This document shows positions 8,128 through 17,535 of a stretch of 43,366 bases of DNA, one piece after another. The position numbers and the translations under genes were made by a program. The notes beneath the pieces were generated by a model. The model ran no database searches. It saw only the letters and a list, made by a program, of their open reading frames with translations, and was not told where the DNA came from. This stretch comes from an uncultured Thiohalocapsa sp. Lineage in GTDB: Bacteria > Pseudomonadota > Gammaproteobacteria > Chromatiales > Chromatiaceae. The stretch lies in NCBI RefSeq assembly GCF_913062725.1, contig NZ_CAJXWY010000036.1, forward strand, positions 1-43,366. The letters are read 5' to 3'. Position 1 is the first letter of the stretch. Each line of letters opens with the position of its first letter.

Positions 8128-8541
8128 CCTGTTTGCTGATTCATTGAGTGGACGAACGGTCGACCGCCTAGAAGACTAGTGACACTAGGCAAGGACCGAC
8201 CAATAGACCTAAATCTGACTAGGCGCACCTGCCCATTCCGCTGATACAGTCGCGTGACGGTGAGCTCGCCATCTCTCTGAGGACGGTATGCAAAATTGCC
8301 CTCAGGCAAAATGCTCAAGGATGCTGGCAGACACGAGAAACTCCCAGGACAGTTTCTCGAAGGATGCCTCAGATACATGTTTCGGCGCTCGTTTATAGGC
8401 GCTCACCCTGGGCCTTGCGGTCTTGCAGGCGCGGGCGACTCAGACGCCCGTCGATGGGCTCGGCTGTTGCGCTCGTGCGCTGGATCATGCGTTGGGTCAT
8501 GCGCTGGGTCGTGAGGGGGGAGCGGTACGCGCCGGCTCGGC
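8128..8541. other. Intergenic region, no gene recognised
   Basis: About 410 bp between queC (its 3' end) and the hydrolase start. No reading frame on either strand resembles a known protein. It contains the three-copy 12-bp tandem repeat listed separately. The promoter of the hydrolase gene should be in the right-hand neighbour of 8127. Confidence 0.4.
8477..8512. repeat. 12-bp tandem repeat, three copies
   Basis: Three adjacent near-identical 12-mers: GCGCTGGATCAT, GCGTTGGGTCAT and GCGCTGGGTCGT. It lies in non-coding DNA 30 bp past the queC stop. It may be a slipped-strand expansion; no function is evident. Confidence 0.6.
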
Positions 8542-9225
8542 TCAGACGTAGCGCGTGGGATCTGGCAGCCCGGCGGCGCGGAAGCCTTCGGCGCGCAGTC
8601 GGCACGAGTCACAGCGCCCGCAGGCGCGTCCCTGCGTGTCCGCCTGGTAGCACGAAACCGTGATGCTGTAGTCGACGCCGAGCGCGCTGCCGCGTCGGAT
8701 GATCTCGGCTTTGCTGAGGTTGATGAGGGGGGCGTCGATGCGGGGGGCGTGGCCTTCGATGCCGGCCTTGGTGGCGACCCGGGCGAGCTGCTGGAAGGCG
8801 TCGATGAAGGCGGGGCGGCAGTCGGGGTAACCGGAGTAGTCCAGCGCGTTGACGCCGACGACGATGCGGCTGGCGCTGGTGACCTCGGCGAGCCCCAGGG
8901 CGAGGGCCAGCAGCAGGGTGTTGCGCGCCGGCACATAGGTGACGGGGATGCCGTCTGTGGGTGTCTCCGGCACGGCGATGCCGGCGTCGGTGAGCGCTGA
9001 GCCGCCGATGGGCCGCAGGTCGAGGGGGACGGTGGTGTGGGCGGCGGCACCGAGCTGGCGCGCCACGGCCTGCGCCGCGTCCAGCTCCGCCCGGTGGCGC
9101 TGGCCGTAGTCGATGCTGAGGGCATGACAGCGCAACCCTTCGGCACGCGCCATCGCCAGTGCCGTCGCCGAGTCGAGGCCGCCGGAGAGCAGCACGACGG
9201 CGGTCTGTGCATTGGTGTTGGACAT
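8542..9225 (-). CDS. queC: 7-cyano-7-deazaguanine synthase
   Basis: This 227-residue cytoplasmic enzyme converts 7-carboxy-7-deazaguanine to preQ0 using ATP and ammonia, in the queuosine tRNA-modification pathway. The ATP pyrophosphatase P-loop is SGGLDS (residues 14-19). [10 protein letters not shown] and YVPARNT are characteristic QueC phrases. The C-terminus carries the zinc-binding cysteines (SCYQ, then CGRCDSC). The length is typical. The ribosome-binding site is poor. No other que gene is in the window; fbp lies 127 bp upstream on the same strand. Confidence 0.95.
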   Translation of the reverse strand: MSNTNAQTAVVLLSGGLDSATALAMARAEGLRCHALSIDYGQRHRAELDAAQAVARQLGAAAHTTVPLDLRPIGGSALTDAGIAVPETPTDGIPVTYVPARNTLLLALALGLAEVTSASRIVVGVNALDYSGYPDCRPAFIDAFQQLARVATKAGIEGHAPRIDAPLINLSKAEIIRRGSALGVDYSITVSCYQADTQGRACGRCDSCRLRAEGFRAAGLPDPTRYV

Positions 9226-9352
9226 GATGGCTGCGTGTGTCGCGAAAGGAGAACCATGCGTGCTGCGTGCGGCCTACGAGCCGCGGTTGCCGCGGGGCGC
9301 TGCGGATCCGGCGCAGGCCCCGAGCGCCCGGCGCGCCGCCGGCGCGGCGGCG

Positions 9353-10366
9353 TCAGTCCTCGGTATGGTAGCCCTGGATGCGCTCCACCTCGTTGCGCGA
9401 GCCCAGGATGACGGGCACGCGCTGGTGCAGTTCCTGCGGCTGCATGTCCATGATGCGCTCACGGCCGGTGATGGAGCCGCCACCCGCCTGCTCGACGACG
9501 AAGCTCATGGGGTTGGCCTCGTAGAGCAGGCGCAGCTTGCCGCCCTGGCCCTTGGCGGCCATCTTCGAATCCATGGGGTACATGAACACGCCGCCGCGGG
9601 TGAGGATGCGGTGCACCTCGGCGACCATGGACGCGATCCAGCGCATGTTGAAGTCCTTGTCGCGGGGGCCGTCCTTGCCGGCCAGGCACTCGTCCACATA
9701 GCGCTTGATGGGTGGTTCCCAAAAGCGGCCGTTGGAGGCGTTGATGGCGAACTCCGCCGTGTCCGCGGGGATGGTCATGTCCGGGTGGGTGAGGATGAAC
9801 TCGCCGATGTTCTGGTCCAGCGTGAAGCCGTTCACGCCCTTGCCGGTGGTGAGCACCATCATGGTCGAGGGGCCGTAGAGCGCGTAGCCCGCGGCCACCT
9901 GCTGGGTACCGGCCTGGAGGAAGTCGCGCACCGTGGGCTTGTCCACACCGCCCGGGCAGCGCAGGATGCTGAAGATGGTGCCCACGGAGACGTTGACGTC
10001 GATGTTGGAGGAGCCGTCGAGGGGGTCGAAGGTGATCAGGTACTTGCCGCGCGGATACTGCGCCGGGATCTGGTAGACATCGTCCATTTCCTCGGACGCC
10101 ATGGCGGCGAGGTGGCCCGCCCACTCGTTGCACTGGATGAACATCTCGTTGGAGAGCACGTCCAGCTTTTTCTGCGTCTCGCCCTGCACGTTCTCGCTGC
10201 CGGCGCTGCCGAGTGCGCCCACCAGCGCGCCGTGGTTCACCTGGTTGCTGATCATCTTGCAGGCGGTGACGATGTCGTTCAGCAGCGCCGTGAACTCGCC
10301 GGTGGCGCCGGGCGCCTTGTGCTGCTCCTCGCTGATGAATTGTGTAATGGTAGTGCCGTGATCCAT
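9353..10366 (-). CDS. fbp: Class I fructose-1,6-bisphosphatase
   Basis: This 337-residue enzyme hydrolyses fructose-1,6-bisphosphate to fructose-6-phosphate in gluconeogenesis, or in the Calvin cycle if the host is autotrophic. The metal- and substrate-binding motif [16 protein letters not shown] is intact. Other class I phrases include [10 protein letters not shown] near the N-terminus, [21 protein letters not shown] and the C-terminal [14 protein letters not shown]. The length is normal for the bacterial enzyme. GAGG precedes the ATG by nine or ten bases. The promoter candidate at 10490-10518 gives a leader of about 120 bases. Confidence 0.97.
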   Translation of the reverse strand: MDHGTTITQFISEEQHKAPGATGEFTALLNDIVTACKMISNQVNHGALVGALGSAGSENVQGETQKKLDVLSNEMFIQCNEWAGHLAAMASEEMDDVYQIPAQYPRGKYLITFDPLDGSSNIDVNVSVGTIFSILRCPGGVDKPTVRDFLQAGTQQVAAGYALYGPSTMMVLTTGKGVNGFTLDQNIGEFILTHPDMTIPADTAEFAINASNGRFWEPPIKRYVDECLAGKDGPRDKDFNMRWIASMVAEVHRILTRGGVFMYPMDSKMAAKGQGGKLRLLYEANPMSFVVEQAGGGSITGRERIMDMQPQELHQRVPVILGSRNEVERIQGYHTED

Positions 10367-10489
10367 GGGATCGAACCTCGTTGTTTGGGAAATGACTCAA
10401 ACGCACATGCGGGGCGTGACCGGCTGCGCGCGGCGGCGCCGGCGGCTACGCATTCGCCGCCGCGGACGGCGTGGGCTGCATAACGCACC

Positions 10490-10518
10490 AGTATAACGGC
10501 GCACTCCCGTGCATTCGA
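10490..10518 (-). promoter_or_regulatory. Candidate sigma-70 promoter of fbp
   Basis: On the minus strand a good -10 (TATACT, 10490-10495) lies 17 bases after a weak -35 (TCGAAT, 10513-10518). It is between rlmB and fbp and points into fbp. Confidence 0.4.
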
Positions 10519-10574
10519 CGCGGATTTGCAATGGGTGCAACCGCCGCCGTCGGCAAGGGCGCCCTGCGGTATCC

Positions 10575-11396
10575 TCATCCCCTCGGTTGCGCCGCAAGTT
10601 TCCCAGGTCGTAGGGTCTGGGTCCTGGGCTCCCGGTCCTGACCACCCCGCTGGCGCAGAGCTTCGTACAGGCACACACCGGCGGCGACGGAGACGTTGAG
10701 GCTCTCCACCCGTCCGCGCATGGGAATATGCAGCAGCACGTCGCAGTGCGCGCGTGTGAGCCGCCGCATGCCACTGCCCTCGCCGCCCAGGACGAGCCCC
10801 AGCGGGCCGGTGAGATCCGTCTGGTACAGGCTCGCCGGCGCATCTTCGGCGGTGCCCATGAGCCAGACGCCGGCGGCCTTGAGCTGCTCCAGCACGCGGG
10901 CCAGGTTGGTCACCTGGATGAAGGGCACGGACTCCGCCGCACCGCTCGCAACCTTGACCGCCGCCGGCGTCAGGCCCGCCGCCTTGTCCCTGGGCGCAAT
11001 GACGGCGTCGGCGCCGGCGGCGTCGGCGCTGCGCAGGCAGGCGCCGAGGTTGTGGGGGTCGGTGACGCCGTCCAGGATCAGCAGCAGCGGCGGATGCTCG
11101 AGCCCGGCCAGCAGTGCATCCAGGTCCTGCGCGGGGCGTGCGGCGGGTCCGGTCACCCAGGCGATGACACCCTGGTGGTTGCCTCCCCCGGCGGCGGCGT
11201 CCAGGGCCTGCCGATCCAGCTGGCGCACGCGGACGCCGGCGTCGCGCGCCAAGCCCGCCAGCTCGGCGAGGCGCTGGTCGCGGCGGCGGCGGTCCAGCCA
11301 GAGCTCGGCCACCTGCTCGGCGCCGAATTTGAGCGCGCTGCGGGCACTATTGATGCCGATGGTGGGGCTGGCGCCGCTGGGCTGGCTGGAACTCAC
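10575..11396 (-). CDS. rlmB: 23S rRNA (guanosine-2'-O)-methyltransferase
   Basis: This 273-residue SPOUT-class enzyme methylates the 2'-O of G2251 (E. coli numbering) of 23S rRNA. An N-terminal substrate-binding domain (GINSARSALKFGAEQVAELW) precedes the trefoil-knot domain. The knot has the three SPOUT motifs: DPHNLGACLRSADAAGA, LVLGGEGSGMRRL and RVESLNVSVAAGVCLYEALR. About 20 residues after the usual end form a charged tail. The start is GTG; an ATG is not available close by, and the domain begins at about residue 13, so the choice is reasonable. It starts 70 bp after rnr, the same order as in E. coli, so the two are probably co-transcribed. Confidence 0.93.
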   Translation of the reverse strand: MSSSQPSGASPTIGINSARSALKFGAEQVAELWLDRRRRDQRLAELAGLARDAGVRVRQLDRQALDAAAGGGNHQGVIAWVTGPAARPAQDLDALLAGLEHPPLLLILDGVTDPHNLGACLRSADAAGADAVIAPRDKAAGLTPAAVKVASGAAESVPFIQVTNLARVLEQLKAAGVWLMGTAEDAPASLYQTDLTGPLGLVLGGEGSGMRRLTRAHCDVLLHIPMRGRVESLNVSVAAGVCLYEALRQRGGQDREPRTQTLRPGKLAAQPRG

Positions 11397-11466
11397 GGCT
11401 GGGACTCACGAGTGGACTCGGGCCTTCGGGCTGGCGGCGGGCGTGCTGCGCCCGCCGCGCCGCGGA

Positions 11467-13761
11467 TCAGGAGGCGGCCGTCTTGCGGTTGCGCCGCGGC
11501 GGGCGCGAGCGCTTCTTGCCGGGTCCCTTGGCGGCCTGCCTACCTGACTTCTGCGCAGACTGTTGCACGGATTTGGCCAGCACGAAGTCGATTTTGCGCT
11601 CGTCCAGGTTGACGGCGGCCACCTGCACCCGCAGGCGGTCGCCCAGGCGGTAGACCTGACCGGTGCGCTCGCCGGTTAGGCGGTGGCCGACGGGGTCGAA
11701 GTGGTAGTAGTCGTTGTCCAGCGCGGTGATGTGCACCAGGCCGTCGATGAAGACCTCGTCCAGCTCCACGAAGATGCCAAAGCCCTGCACACTGGTGATG
11801 GTGCCGTCGAATTCCTCGCCGAGCTTGTCGCGCATGTATTCGCACTTGAGCCAGCTTTCGGCGTCGCGGGTGGCATCGTCGGCGCGGCGCTCGGTGCCGG
11901 AGCAGACGTCGGCCACCTGCTGTAGCTCGGGCTTGGAGTACTCCAGATCCGCCGCCGTGCCGCCGGCGAGGATGTGCTTGATGATGCGGTGGACGATCAG
12001 ATCCGGGTAGCGCCGGATGGGCGAGGTGAAATGGGTGTAGGCCTCGTAGGCGAGGCCAAAGTGGCCGACGTTGTCGGAGCTGTACATGGCCTGCTGCATG
12101 GACCGCAGCAGCACGGTCTGGATGAGATGCGCATCCGCGCGGCCCTTCACCGACGCCAGCAGCGTCGCATAATCCTGCGCGGTGGGCTTGTCGCCGCCGG
12201 GCAGATTCAAGCCCAGCTCGCCGAGGAATTCGCGAAGATCGGAGAGCTTGTCCTGGCTCGGCGTCTCGTGGATGCGATACAGCGCCGGCATCTTCTTGCG
12301 CTCGAACAGCCGGGCCGCGGCCACATTGGCGGCGAGCATGCACTCTTCGATGATGCGGTGGGCGTCGTTGCGCTGCACCGGCTCGATGCGGGCGATGCGC
12401 CGCGACTCATTGAAGACGAACTTGGTCTCGGTGGTGTCGAAGTCGATGGCGCCGCGAACGGCACGTGCGCCATGCAGGGCCTCGAACAACGCGTACAGCT
12501 CCTGCAGATGGGGCAGGACCGCATCGTGCCGTTCGGCCAGGACGGGATCGGGCTCCGCATCGTCCAGCAGGGCCGCCACCTCATCGTAGGTGAGGCGCGC
12601 ATGAGAGCGCATTACCGCCTCGAAGAACCGCGAGCGGGTCACCCGACCCTCGCGATTCACATAGAGCTCGCAGGCCATGCACAGCCGATCGACGCTCGGG
12701 TTGATGGAGCACAGACCATTGGACAGCACCTCCGGCAGCATGGGGATGACCCGATCCGGGAAGTACACCGAGTTGCCACGCTTGACGGCCTCCTGATCCA
12801 ACGGGCTGTCGGGGGACACATAGGCGGAGACGTCGGCGATACAGACCAAGAGCTTCCAGCCCTTGGGCTTGCGCTCGCAGTAGACGGCATCGTCGAAGTC
12901 GCGGGCGTCGGCGCCGTCGATGGTGACCAGGGGCAGCTCGCGCAGGTCGGTGCGCCCGGCCTTGGCCGCCTCCGGCACCTCCTCGCCGAGGGTGGCGATC
13001 GCCTCGGTGACGGCTTGCGGCCACTCCACCGGCAGGTCGTGGGCGCGGATGGCGATGTCCGTCTCCATGCCCGGGCCCATGTGGTCGCCCACCACCTCGA
13101 CGATGCGGCCGATGGGGGGGGTGCGCTTGGTGGGCTGGTCGGTGATCTCCGCGACGACGATCTGTCCCTGCTGCGCCTGCAACAGGCGATCGCTGGGGAT
13201 GATGATGTCGTGGGTCATGCGCTTGTTGTCGGGCACCACCAGGCCGACGCCGCTCTCGGAATACAGGCGTCCGACGACGCTGCGGGTGCTGCGCTCCAGG
13301 ATCTCGACGACGGCGCCCTCGAGGCGTCCGCGGCGGTCGCGGCCGGTGACCCGGGCGACCACGCGGTCACCGTGGAAGACGGTGCGCATCTCTTTGGGGT
13401 ACAGATACAGGTCGTCGCCGCCCTCATCGGGCTTGACGAAGCCGAAGCCGTCGGGGTGGGCGATGATGCGCCCGGCGACCAGATCGCGCTTGTTGACCAG
13501 GCAGTAGGCGTCGCGGCGGTTGCGCACCAGTTGGCCGTCCCTGACCATGGCGCCGAGGCGGCGGTCTAAGGCCGTCAGGTCCTGTTCCGCGTGCAAGCCG
13601 AGGGCGTCGGCCACCTCCTGGAAGCCCATGGGCGCGGCATGTGCGGTGAGCGTCTCGAGGATGAACTCGCGACTGGGGATGGGATTGTCGTACTTCTTGG
13701 CCTCGCGCTGGCGATGTGGGTCCTGCCCCTTCACCGACTGGGCCGATTTGCGTCGTGCCAC
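11467..13761 (-). CDS. rnr: Ribonuclease R
   Basis: This 764-residue processive 3'-5' exoribonuclease degrades structured RNA. From the N-terminus it has a winged-helix region (FILETLTAHAAPMGFQEVADALG), two cold-shock domains (GRIIAHPDGFGFVKPD), the RNB catalytic domain (DARDFDDAVYCE, with clustered Asp residues that bind Mg2+), an S1 domain (EFDGTITSVQGFGIFVELDEVFIDGLVH) and a Lys/Arg-rich tail. I chose GTG at 13761 because GGAG lies five bases before it and it directly precedes ARRKSAQ. A longer frame starting at ATG 13830 would run through the promoter region. rlmB follows 70 bp downstream. Confidence 0.95.
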   Translation of the reverse strand: MARRKSAQSVKGQDPHRQREAKKYDNPIPSREFILETLTAHAAPMGFQEVADALGLHAEQDLTALDRRLGAMVRDGQLVRNRRDAYCLVNKRDLVAGRIIAHPDGFGFVKPDEGGDDLYLYPKEMRTVFHGDRVVARVTGRDRRGRLEGAVVEILERSTRSVVGRLYSESGVGLVVPDNKRMTHDIIIPSDRLLQAQQGQIVVAEITDQPTKRTPPIGRIVEVVGDHMGPGMETDIAIRAHDLPVEWPQAVTEAIATLGEEVPEAAKAGRTDLRELPLVTIDGADARDFDDAVYCERKPKGWKLLVCIADVSAYVSPDSPLDQEAVKRGNSVYFPDRVIPMLPEVLSNGLCSINPSVDRLCMACELYVNREGRVTRSRFFEAVMRSHARLTYDEVAALLDDAEPDPVLAERHDAVLPHLQELYALFEALHGARAVRGAIDFDTTETKFVFNESRRIARIEPVQRNDAHRIIEECMLAANVAAARLFERKKMPALYRIHETPSQDKLSDLREFLGELGLNLPGGDKPTAQDYATLLASVKGRADAHLIQTVLLRSMQQAMYSSDNVGHFGLAYEAYTHFTSPIRRYPDLIVHRIIKHILAGGTAADLEYSKPELQQVADVCSGTERRADDATRDAESWLKCEYMRDKLGEEFDGTITSVQGFGIFVELDEVFIDGLVHITALDNDYYHFDPVGHRLTGERTGQVYRLGDRLRVQVAAVNLDERKIDFVLAKSVQQSAQKSGRQAAKGPGKKRSRPPRRNRKTAAS

Positions 13762-13792
13762 GTGATCTCCGCCGCTCTCCTTAAAGCGACCT

Positions 13793-13822
13793 AGTGTAGC
13801 GTTGACAGGGGGTGCCTGTCTC
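13793..13822 (-). promoter_or_regulatory. Candidate promoter of rnr
   Basis: On the minus strand GAGACA (13817-13822), an 18-base spacer and TACACT (13793-13798) point into rnr. It overlaps the tRNA-Leu promoter on the opposite strand almost completely. Confidence 0.4.
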
Positions 13823-13830
13823 ACTATCAT
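13802..13830 (+). promoter_or_regulatory. Sigma-70 promoter of tRNA-Leu
   Basis: A consensus -35 TTGACA (13802-13807), 17-base spacer and TATCAT (13825-13830). The predicted start is near 13837, about 40 bases before the tRNA. Confidence 0.8.
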
Positions 13831-13876
13831 TCGGAGGCTTGACGGCTGGCACGTACTGTCTGGCCGTTCGCCGCTC

Positions 13877-13963
13877 GCCGAGGTGGCGGAATTGGTAGAC
13901 GCGCATGGTTCAGGTCCATGTCTGGGAAACCAGGTGGAGGTTCAAGTCCTCTCCTCGGCACCA
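13877..13963 (+). tRNA. tRNA-Leu(CAG)
   Basis: An 87-base class II tRNA with CCA encoded. The acceptor stem GCCGAGG pairs with CCTCGGC. The anticodon loop TTCAGGT gives anticodon CAG at 13911-13913. The long variable arm (TGTCTGGGAAACCAG region) and the T arm GGTTCAAGTCC are as expected for Leu. Confidence 0.95.
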
Positions 13964-14139
13964 TTTTGGTCTGGCGATCGACCACTCGACGCCGGCGACG
14001 CACAAAACCGCTGCCCACCACCGTTGCCTACAGGCACACCCCAACGGCGCTAGCAGGCAGCGGTCTTTTACCCCGCCTCGGTGCTCAGTCGCAGCCAGCC
14101 CACCGCCGACGGACAGCAGCGGCGGGGTACAGACAGGCC

Positions 14140-14313
14140 TCAGCGCTGATCGCCGGGTCGCACGTGGGCGCTACGGCGCACGCCCGGCGCTTGCTTCACC
14201 GTCACCCGCTGCCGGCGCAGGCGCCGCACCGCGCGCAACTGCCAAATACAAAACGCGATCGCCGAGCCCCAGAACAACAGAATCTGCAGGCTCTTGAAGG
14301 TGCTGTAATCCAT
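14140..14313 (-). CDS. Small single-pass membrane protein
   Basis: A 57-residue protein: a short polar start (MDYSTFKS), one hydrophobic helix (residues about 9-26, including LLFWGSAIAFCIWQL) and a strongly basic cytoplasmic tail (RAVRRLRRQRVTVK). By the positive-inside rule the N-terminus is outside. GAGG precedes the ATG by eight bases. The frame is open further upstream, but the first ATG with a ribosome-binding site gives a coherent membrane protein. It follows the bile-acid-symporter-family gene on the same strand, 92 bp downstream. The function is unknown; short proteins of this type are common in proteobacteria. Confidence 0.55.
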   Translation of the reverse strand: MDYSTFKSLQILLFWGSAIAFCIWQLRAVRRLRRQRVTVKQAPGVRRSAHVRPGDQR

Positions 14314-14405
14314 CGGTCGTGCCTCGCTGTTGGCGCCGGCGGCGCCGGCTTCGGTACCATGATTTAGGCAAAACGTGCGGCTGCAAACCCGTAAAGCGTA
14401 AGGAA

Positions 14406-15353
14406 TCAGTCCGTCTGGGCTGCGTCTGCGGGTGGTGGCGGACGGCGCGACCACAGCGCCGCCAGTGCCGAGCCCGACAGGTTATGCCAAACGGAGAACA
14501 GCGCTCCCGGGATGGCGGCGGCCGCAGAGAAATACTGCACGGCCAGCGCCACCGCCAGACCCGAGTTCTGCATGCCCACCTCGATGGCTAGGGTGCGTGC
14601 ACTGCGCAGGTCCCGTGTCACAAGCCAACCCAGGCCATAGCCGGCCGCAAGACCCACCGCGTTGTGCAGGACCACCGCAAAGCCGATGACCCAGCCGGCG
14701 GCGGCGATGTTGTCCACGTTCAAGGCCACGATGATCGCAATGATCAGCACAATGGCCGCCATGGAGAGGAGCGGGAAGATGTCTTTCACCGGCGCGATGC
14801 GCGCGCCCAGCCAGTGATTGACGGCCACGCCGAGCGTCACCGGCAGCAGGACGATCTTGGCCACCGACAGCAGCATATCCCACACCGGCACCGGCACCTG
14901 CGCGCCCACATAGAGCCAGGTCAGCAGCGGCGTGGCGACGACGGCGAACAGCGTGGAGGCGGTGGTCAGCGAGATGGACAGGGCGACATCACCGCGCGCG
15001 AGATAGCACACCACGTTCGAGGCCGTGCCGCCGGGGCTCGCCCCCACCAGCACCAGCCCGGCGATCAGGGCCGGCGACAACCCCAGACCGGTGCCGATGA
15101 CCCAGGCCCCCAGGGGCATGACGCCAAACTGCAGCGCCATGCCGAGCCCCACCTGCTGTGGCCGCCGCCACACCGCCGCGAACTGACGCCAGCTCAGGGT
15201 GACGCCCATGCCAAACATGACGAGACCCAGCAGCGCCACGATGGCAGGCGCCAGCGGCGTCAGCCAATCGGGCCGCAGATAGGCGAGCACCGACGCCAGC
15301 AGGGCCCACAGTGGGAAAAGGCTCGTGATGGCGGCTGCGAAGGGACCGGGCAT
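14406..15353 (-). CDS. Bile acid:sodium symporter family transporter
   Basis: This 315-residue inner-membrane protein has about nine or ten hydrophobic helices. The two crossover motifs of the SBF family are present: GASPGGTASNVVCYLARGD (about residues 104-122) and EVGMQNSGLAVAL (about 262-274), which form the sodium sites. Bacterial members transport organic anions such as pantoate, keto acids or sulfonated compounds with sodium; the substrate cannot be inferred from context. The C-terminal tail is Pro-rich. It lies upstream of a small membrane protein and downstream of another (15407-15637), all on the minus strand. Confidence 0.85.
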   Translation of the reverse strand: MPGPFAAAITSLFPLWALLASVLAYLRPDWLTPLAPAIVALLGLVMFGMGVTLSWRQFAAVWRRPQQVGLGMALQFGVMPLGAWVIGTGLGLSPALIAGLVLVGASPGGTASNVVCYLARGDVALSISLTTASTLFAVVATPLLTWLYVGAQVPVPVWDMLLSVAKIVLLPVTLGVAVNHWLGARIAPVKDIFPLLSMAAIVLIIAIIVALNVDNIAAAGWVIGFAVVLHNAVGLAAGYGLGWLVTRDLRSARTLAIEVGMQNSGLAVALAVQYFSAAAAIPGALFSVWHNLSGSALAALWSRRPPPPADAAQTD

Positions 15354-15406
15354 GCGGCGGCACTGATCTGATGCGGCTCAGGGGAGGCACCATTATGCGG
15401 CCGTCG

Positions 15407-15637
15407 TCAGCCGCCGGCGACCCGTCGGCGGCGCCCGGCGGAGGGACTGATGGCGCCGGGCCGACGCCGGGGGCGGTGGAAGCGCCGGCGCACCCGGTGC
15501 GCCGTTCGCGGCCGCACCCGCCTCGGGCGGCGCAGGAACATGGGGATGGACTCAAGGACGACGCTCAGCGCCGCAAGCACGGCATACAGCAGGCTCAGCC
15601 CGAGCATCAGCAGGAACAGATCGGTTGCGGGCAGCAT
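15407..15637 (-). CDS. Small membrane protein with Arg-rich tail
   Basis: A 76-residue protein with one long hydrophobic stretch (residues about 6-28) followed by an extremely basic tail in which Arg is roughly every second residue (RRPRRVRPRTAHRVRRRF). GGAG lies six bases before the ATG at 15637, which is a good start signal; an upstream in-frame ATG at 15676 lacks one. The tail could bind nucleic acid or acidic lipid, or it could be chance translation of GC-rich DNA beyond a shorter real protein. It sits between spoVR and the SBF carrier, 249 bp after the spoVR stop. Confidence 0.45.
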   Translation of the reverse strand: MLPATDLFLLMLGLSLLYAVLAALSVVLESIPMFLRRPRRVRPRTAHRVRRRFHRPRRRPGAISPSAGRRRRVAGG

Positions 15638-15885
15638 GGTGTTCTCCAACGACAGGGATGACGGTGGCAACAGCATGCGCCGCTTGGTGACTCATTCCGC
15701 GCGCCCGTCGGGGTGCACCCGACGGGTCGTGCTGCGGCGCACCACGCGGTCGATCGCGTCTAAGCCCCCCAGGCCGGGATCTTCAGTGTCTGCGCGGTGC
15801 GAGGGGGGGTAGTGGATGGTAGGTGCGCCCGGGGCTGTCGGTGCACCGCGGGCGCTCGCGCAGCGGGTGCGAAGGCGGTGGCCGC

Positions 15886-17379
15886 TCAGGCATTGCTGAG
15901 CAGTTGCACCCGGCCTTCTTCGTCCACGGCTTCGAGGCGCACGTCAAAGCCCCACAACCGGCGGACGTGCAGCATCATCTCGTCCAGTGAGTCGCCGAGC
16001 GGGCGGCGATTGTGGCGGAAGTGCCGCAGGGTCATGGAGCGGTCGCCGCGCAGGTCGACATCGTACACCTGGATGTTCGGCTCGCGGTTACCAAGGTTGT
16101 ATTGCTCCGCGAGGGACTGACGCAATTGGCGATAACCGGCTTCTTCGTGGATCGCGGTAATCTCGAGGGTGTCCTCGCGGTCATCGTCGCACACCTGAAA
16201 CAGATGGAAGTCGCGCATCAGCTTGGGCGACAAATACTGTGCGATGAAGCTTTCGTCCTTGAAGTTCCGCATGGCGAAGTCGAGCACCTTCAGCCAATCG
16301 CCGCCGGCGATGTCCGGGAACCAATAGCGGTCTTCGTCGGTGGGCGCCTCGCAAATGCGCCGGATGTCGCGCATCATGGCGAAGCCCAGCGCATAGGGGT
16401 TGATGCCGGAGTAGTAGGGTGAGTCGAAATCCGGCTGGTAGACGACATTGGTGTGGGACTGCAGCACTTCCATCATGAAGCCGTCCGTCACCATGCCCTG
16501 ATCGTAGAGCCGGTTCAGCAGGGTGTAGTGCCAGAACGTGGCCCAGCCCTCGTTCATGACCTGGGTCTGGCGCTGGGGATAGAAGTACTGGCCGATCTTG
16601 CGCACGATGCGCACCACCTCGCGCTGCCAGGGCTCCAGCAACGGCGCGTTCTTCTCGATGAAATAGAGCAGATTTTCCTGGGGCTCATCGGGGAAGCGTT
16701 GCTCGCGGCGGGCACGGCCATCCCTGGCGTGCTCCACGGGGAGTGTCCGCCAGAGGTCGTTCACCTGGGACTGCAGGTAGGCCTCGCGCTCCGCCTGCCG
16801 ACGCTTTTCTTCGGCCATGGACAAGGGCGACGGGCGCTTGTAGCGGTCGACGCCGTAGTTCATCAGCGCATGACAGGAGTCCAGCAGCAGCTCGACCTCC
16901 TCCTGGCCGTAGCGTTCTTCGCACTCGGCGATGTAATTGCGCGCGAACACCAGGTAGTCGATGATAGCGTCGGCACTGGTCCAGGCCCGGAAGAGATAGT
17001 TGCCCTTGAAAAAGCTGTTATGGCCATAGCTCGCATGGGCAATCACCAACGCCTGCATCGGCAGTGTATTCTCTTCCATGAGATAGGCGATACAGGGATC
17101 GGAATTGATGACGATCTCGTACGCCAGCCCCATTTGGCCGCGGCGATAGGTCTGCTCGGTGGAGACGAACTGTTTGCCAAAGGACCAGTGATTGTAGTTG
17201 ATGGGCAGGCCGACGCTGGAATAGGCATCGATCATCTGCTCGGAGGAGATGACCTCCACCTGGTTGGCGTAGGTATCCAGGCCGAACTCGTCGTGGGCGA
17301 TGCGCGCGATCTCTTTGTCGAAGCGCTTGAGGAGCGGAAAGCTCCACTCGGACGAGTCGGAAATGAGTTTGTCTGCCAT
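15886..17379 (-). CDS. SpoVR/YcgB family protein
   Basis: This 497-residue cytoplasmic protein matches the SpoVR family throughout (SSEWSFPLLKRFDKEIARIAHDEFGLDTYANQ at the start, AFARNYIAECEE-like and MNEGWATFWHYTLLNRLYDQG centrally). The Bacillus homologue affects spore cortex formation; proteobacterial YcgB is a stationary-phase and nitrogen-stress protein of unknown biochemistry. The start at 17379 gives the conserved N-terminus; the frame is open further upstream but that part does not look conserved. It is the third gene of the prkA-yeaH-spoVR set, 156 bp after yeaH, an arrangement conserved in many bacteria and thought to form one functional unit with the kinase. Confidence 0.9.
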   Translation of the reverse strand: MADKLISDSSEWSFPLLKRFDKEIARIAHDEFGLDTYANQVEVISSEQMIDAYSSVGLPINYNHWSFGKQFVSTEQTYRRGQMGLAYEIVINSDPCIAYLMEENTLPMQALVIAHASYGHNSFFKGNYLFRAWTSADAIIDYLVFARNYIAECEERYGQEEVELLLDSCHALMNYGVDRYKRPSPLSMAEEKRRQAEREAYLQSQVNDLWRTLPVEHARDGRARREQRFPDEPQENLLYFIEKNAPLLEPWQREVVRIVRKIGQYFYPQRQTQVMNEGWATFWHYTLLNRLYDQGMVTDGFMMEVLQSHTNVVYQPDFDSPYYSGINPYALGFAMMRDIRRICEAPTDEDRYWFPDIAGGDWLKVLDFAMRNFKDESFIAQYLSPKLMRDFHLFQVCDDDREDTLEITAIHEEAGYRQLRQSLAEQYNLGNREPNIQVYDVDLRGDRSMTLRHFRHNRRPLGDSLDEMMLHVRRLWGFDVRLEAVDEEGRVQLLSNA

Positions 17380-17535
17380 GGCGTGGATGATGGTTGCCGT
17401 TGACGTGTCAGAGGCGAAAGCCCGCTCAGACCTCGCACAGCAGCGCGTGATGCGCGCTGGCGAGCACGGTGCAAAGCCGTTCAGGTCTCCATCCCGTGCT
17501 CCGGCATTAGGCACGGGGCGCTCGGCGCCTGACGA

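Noticed and set aside
9255..9411. Plus-strand ATG with a perfect AAAGGAG site
   Set aside because: The short product is Arg/Ala/Gly low-complexity and overlaps the 3' end of fbp; a chance ribosome-binding site is more likely.
11974..13569. A 531-codon open frame on the plus strand
   Set aside because: It lies entirely opposite rnr, whose domains are clear, and has the repetitive composition of an antisense shadow.
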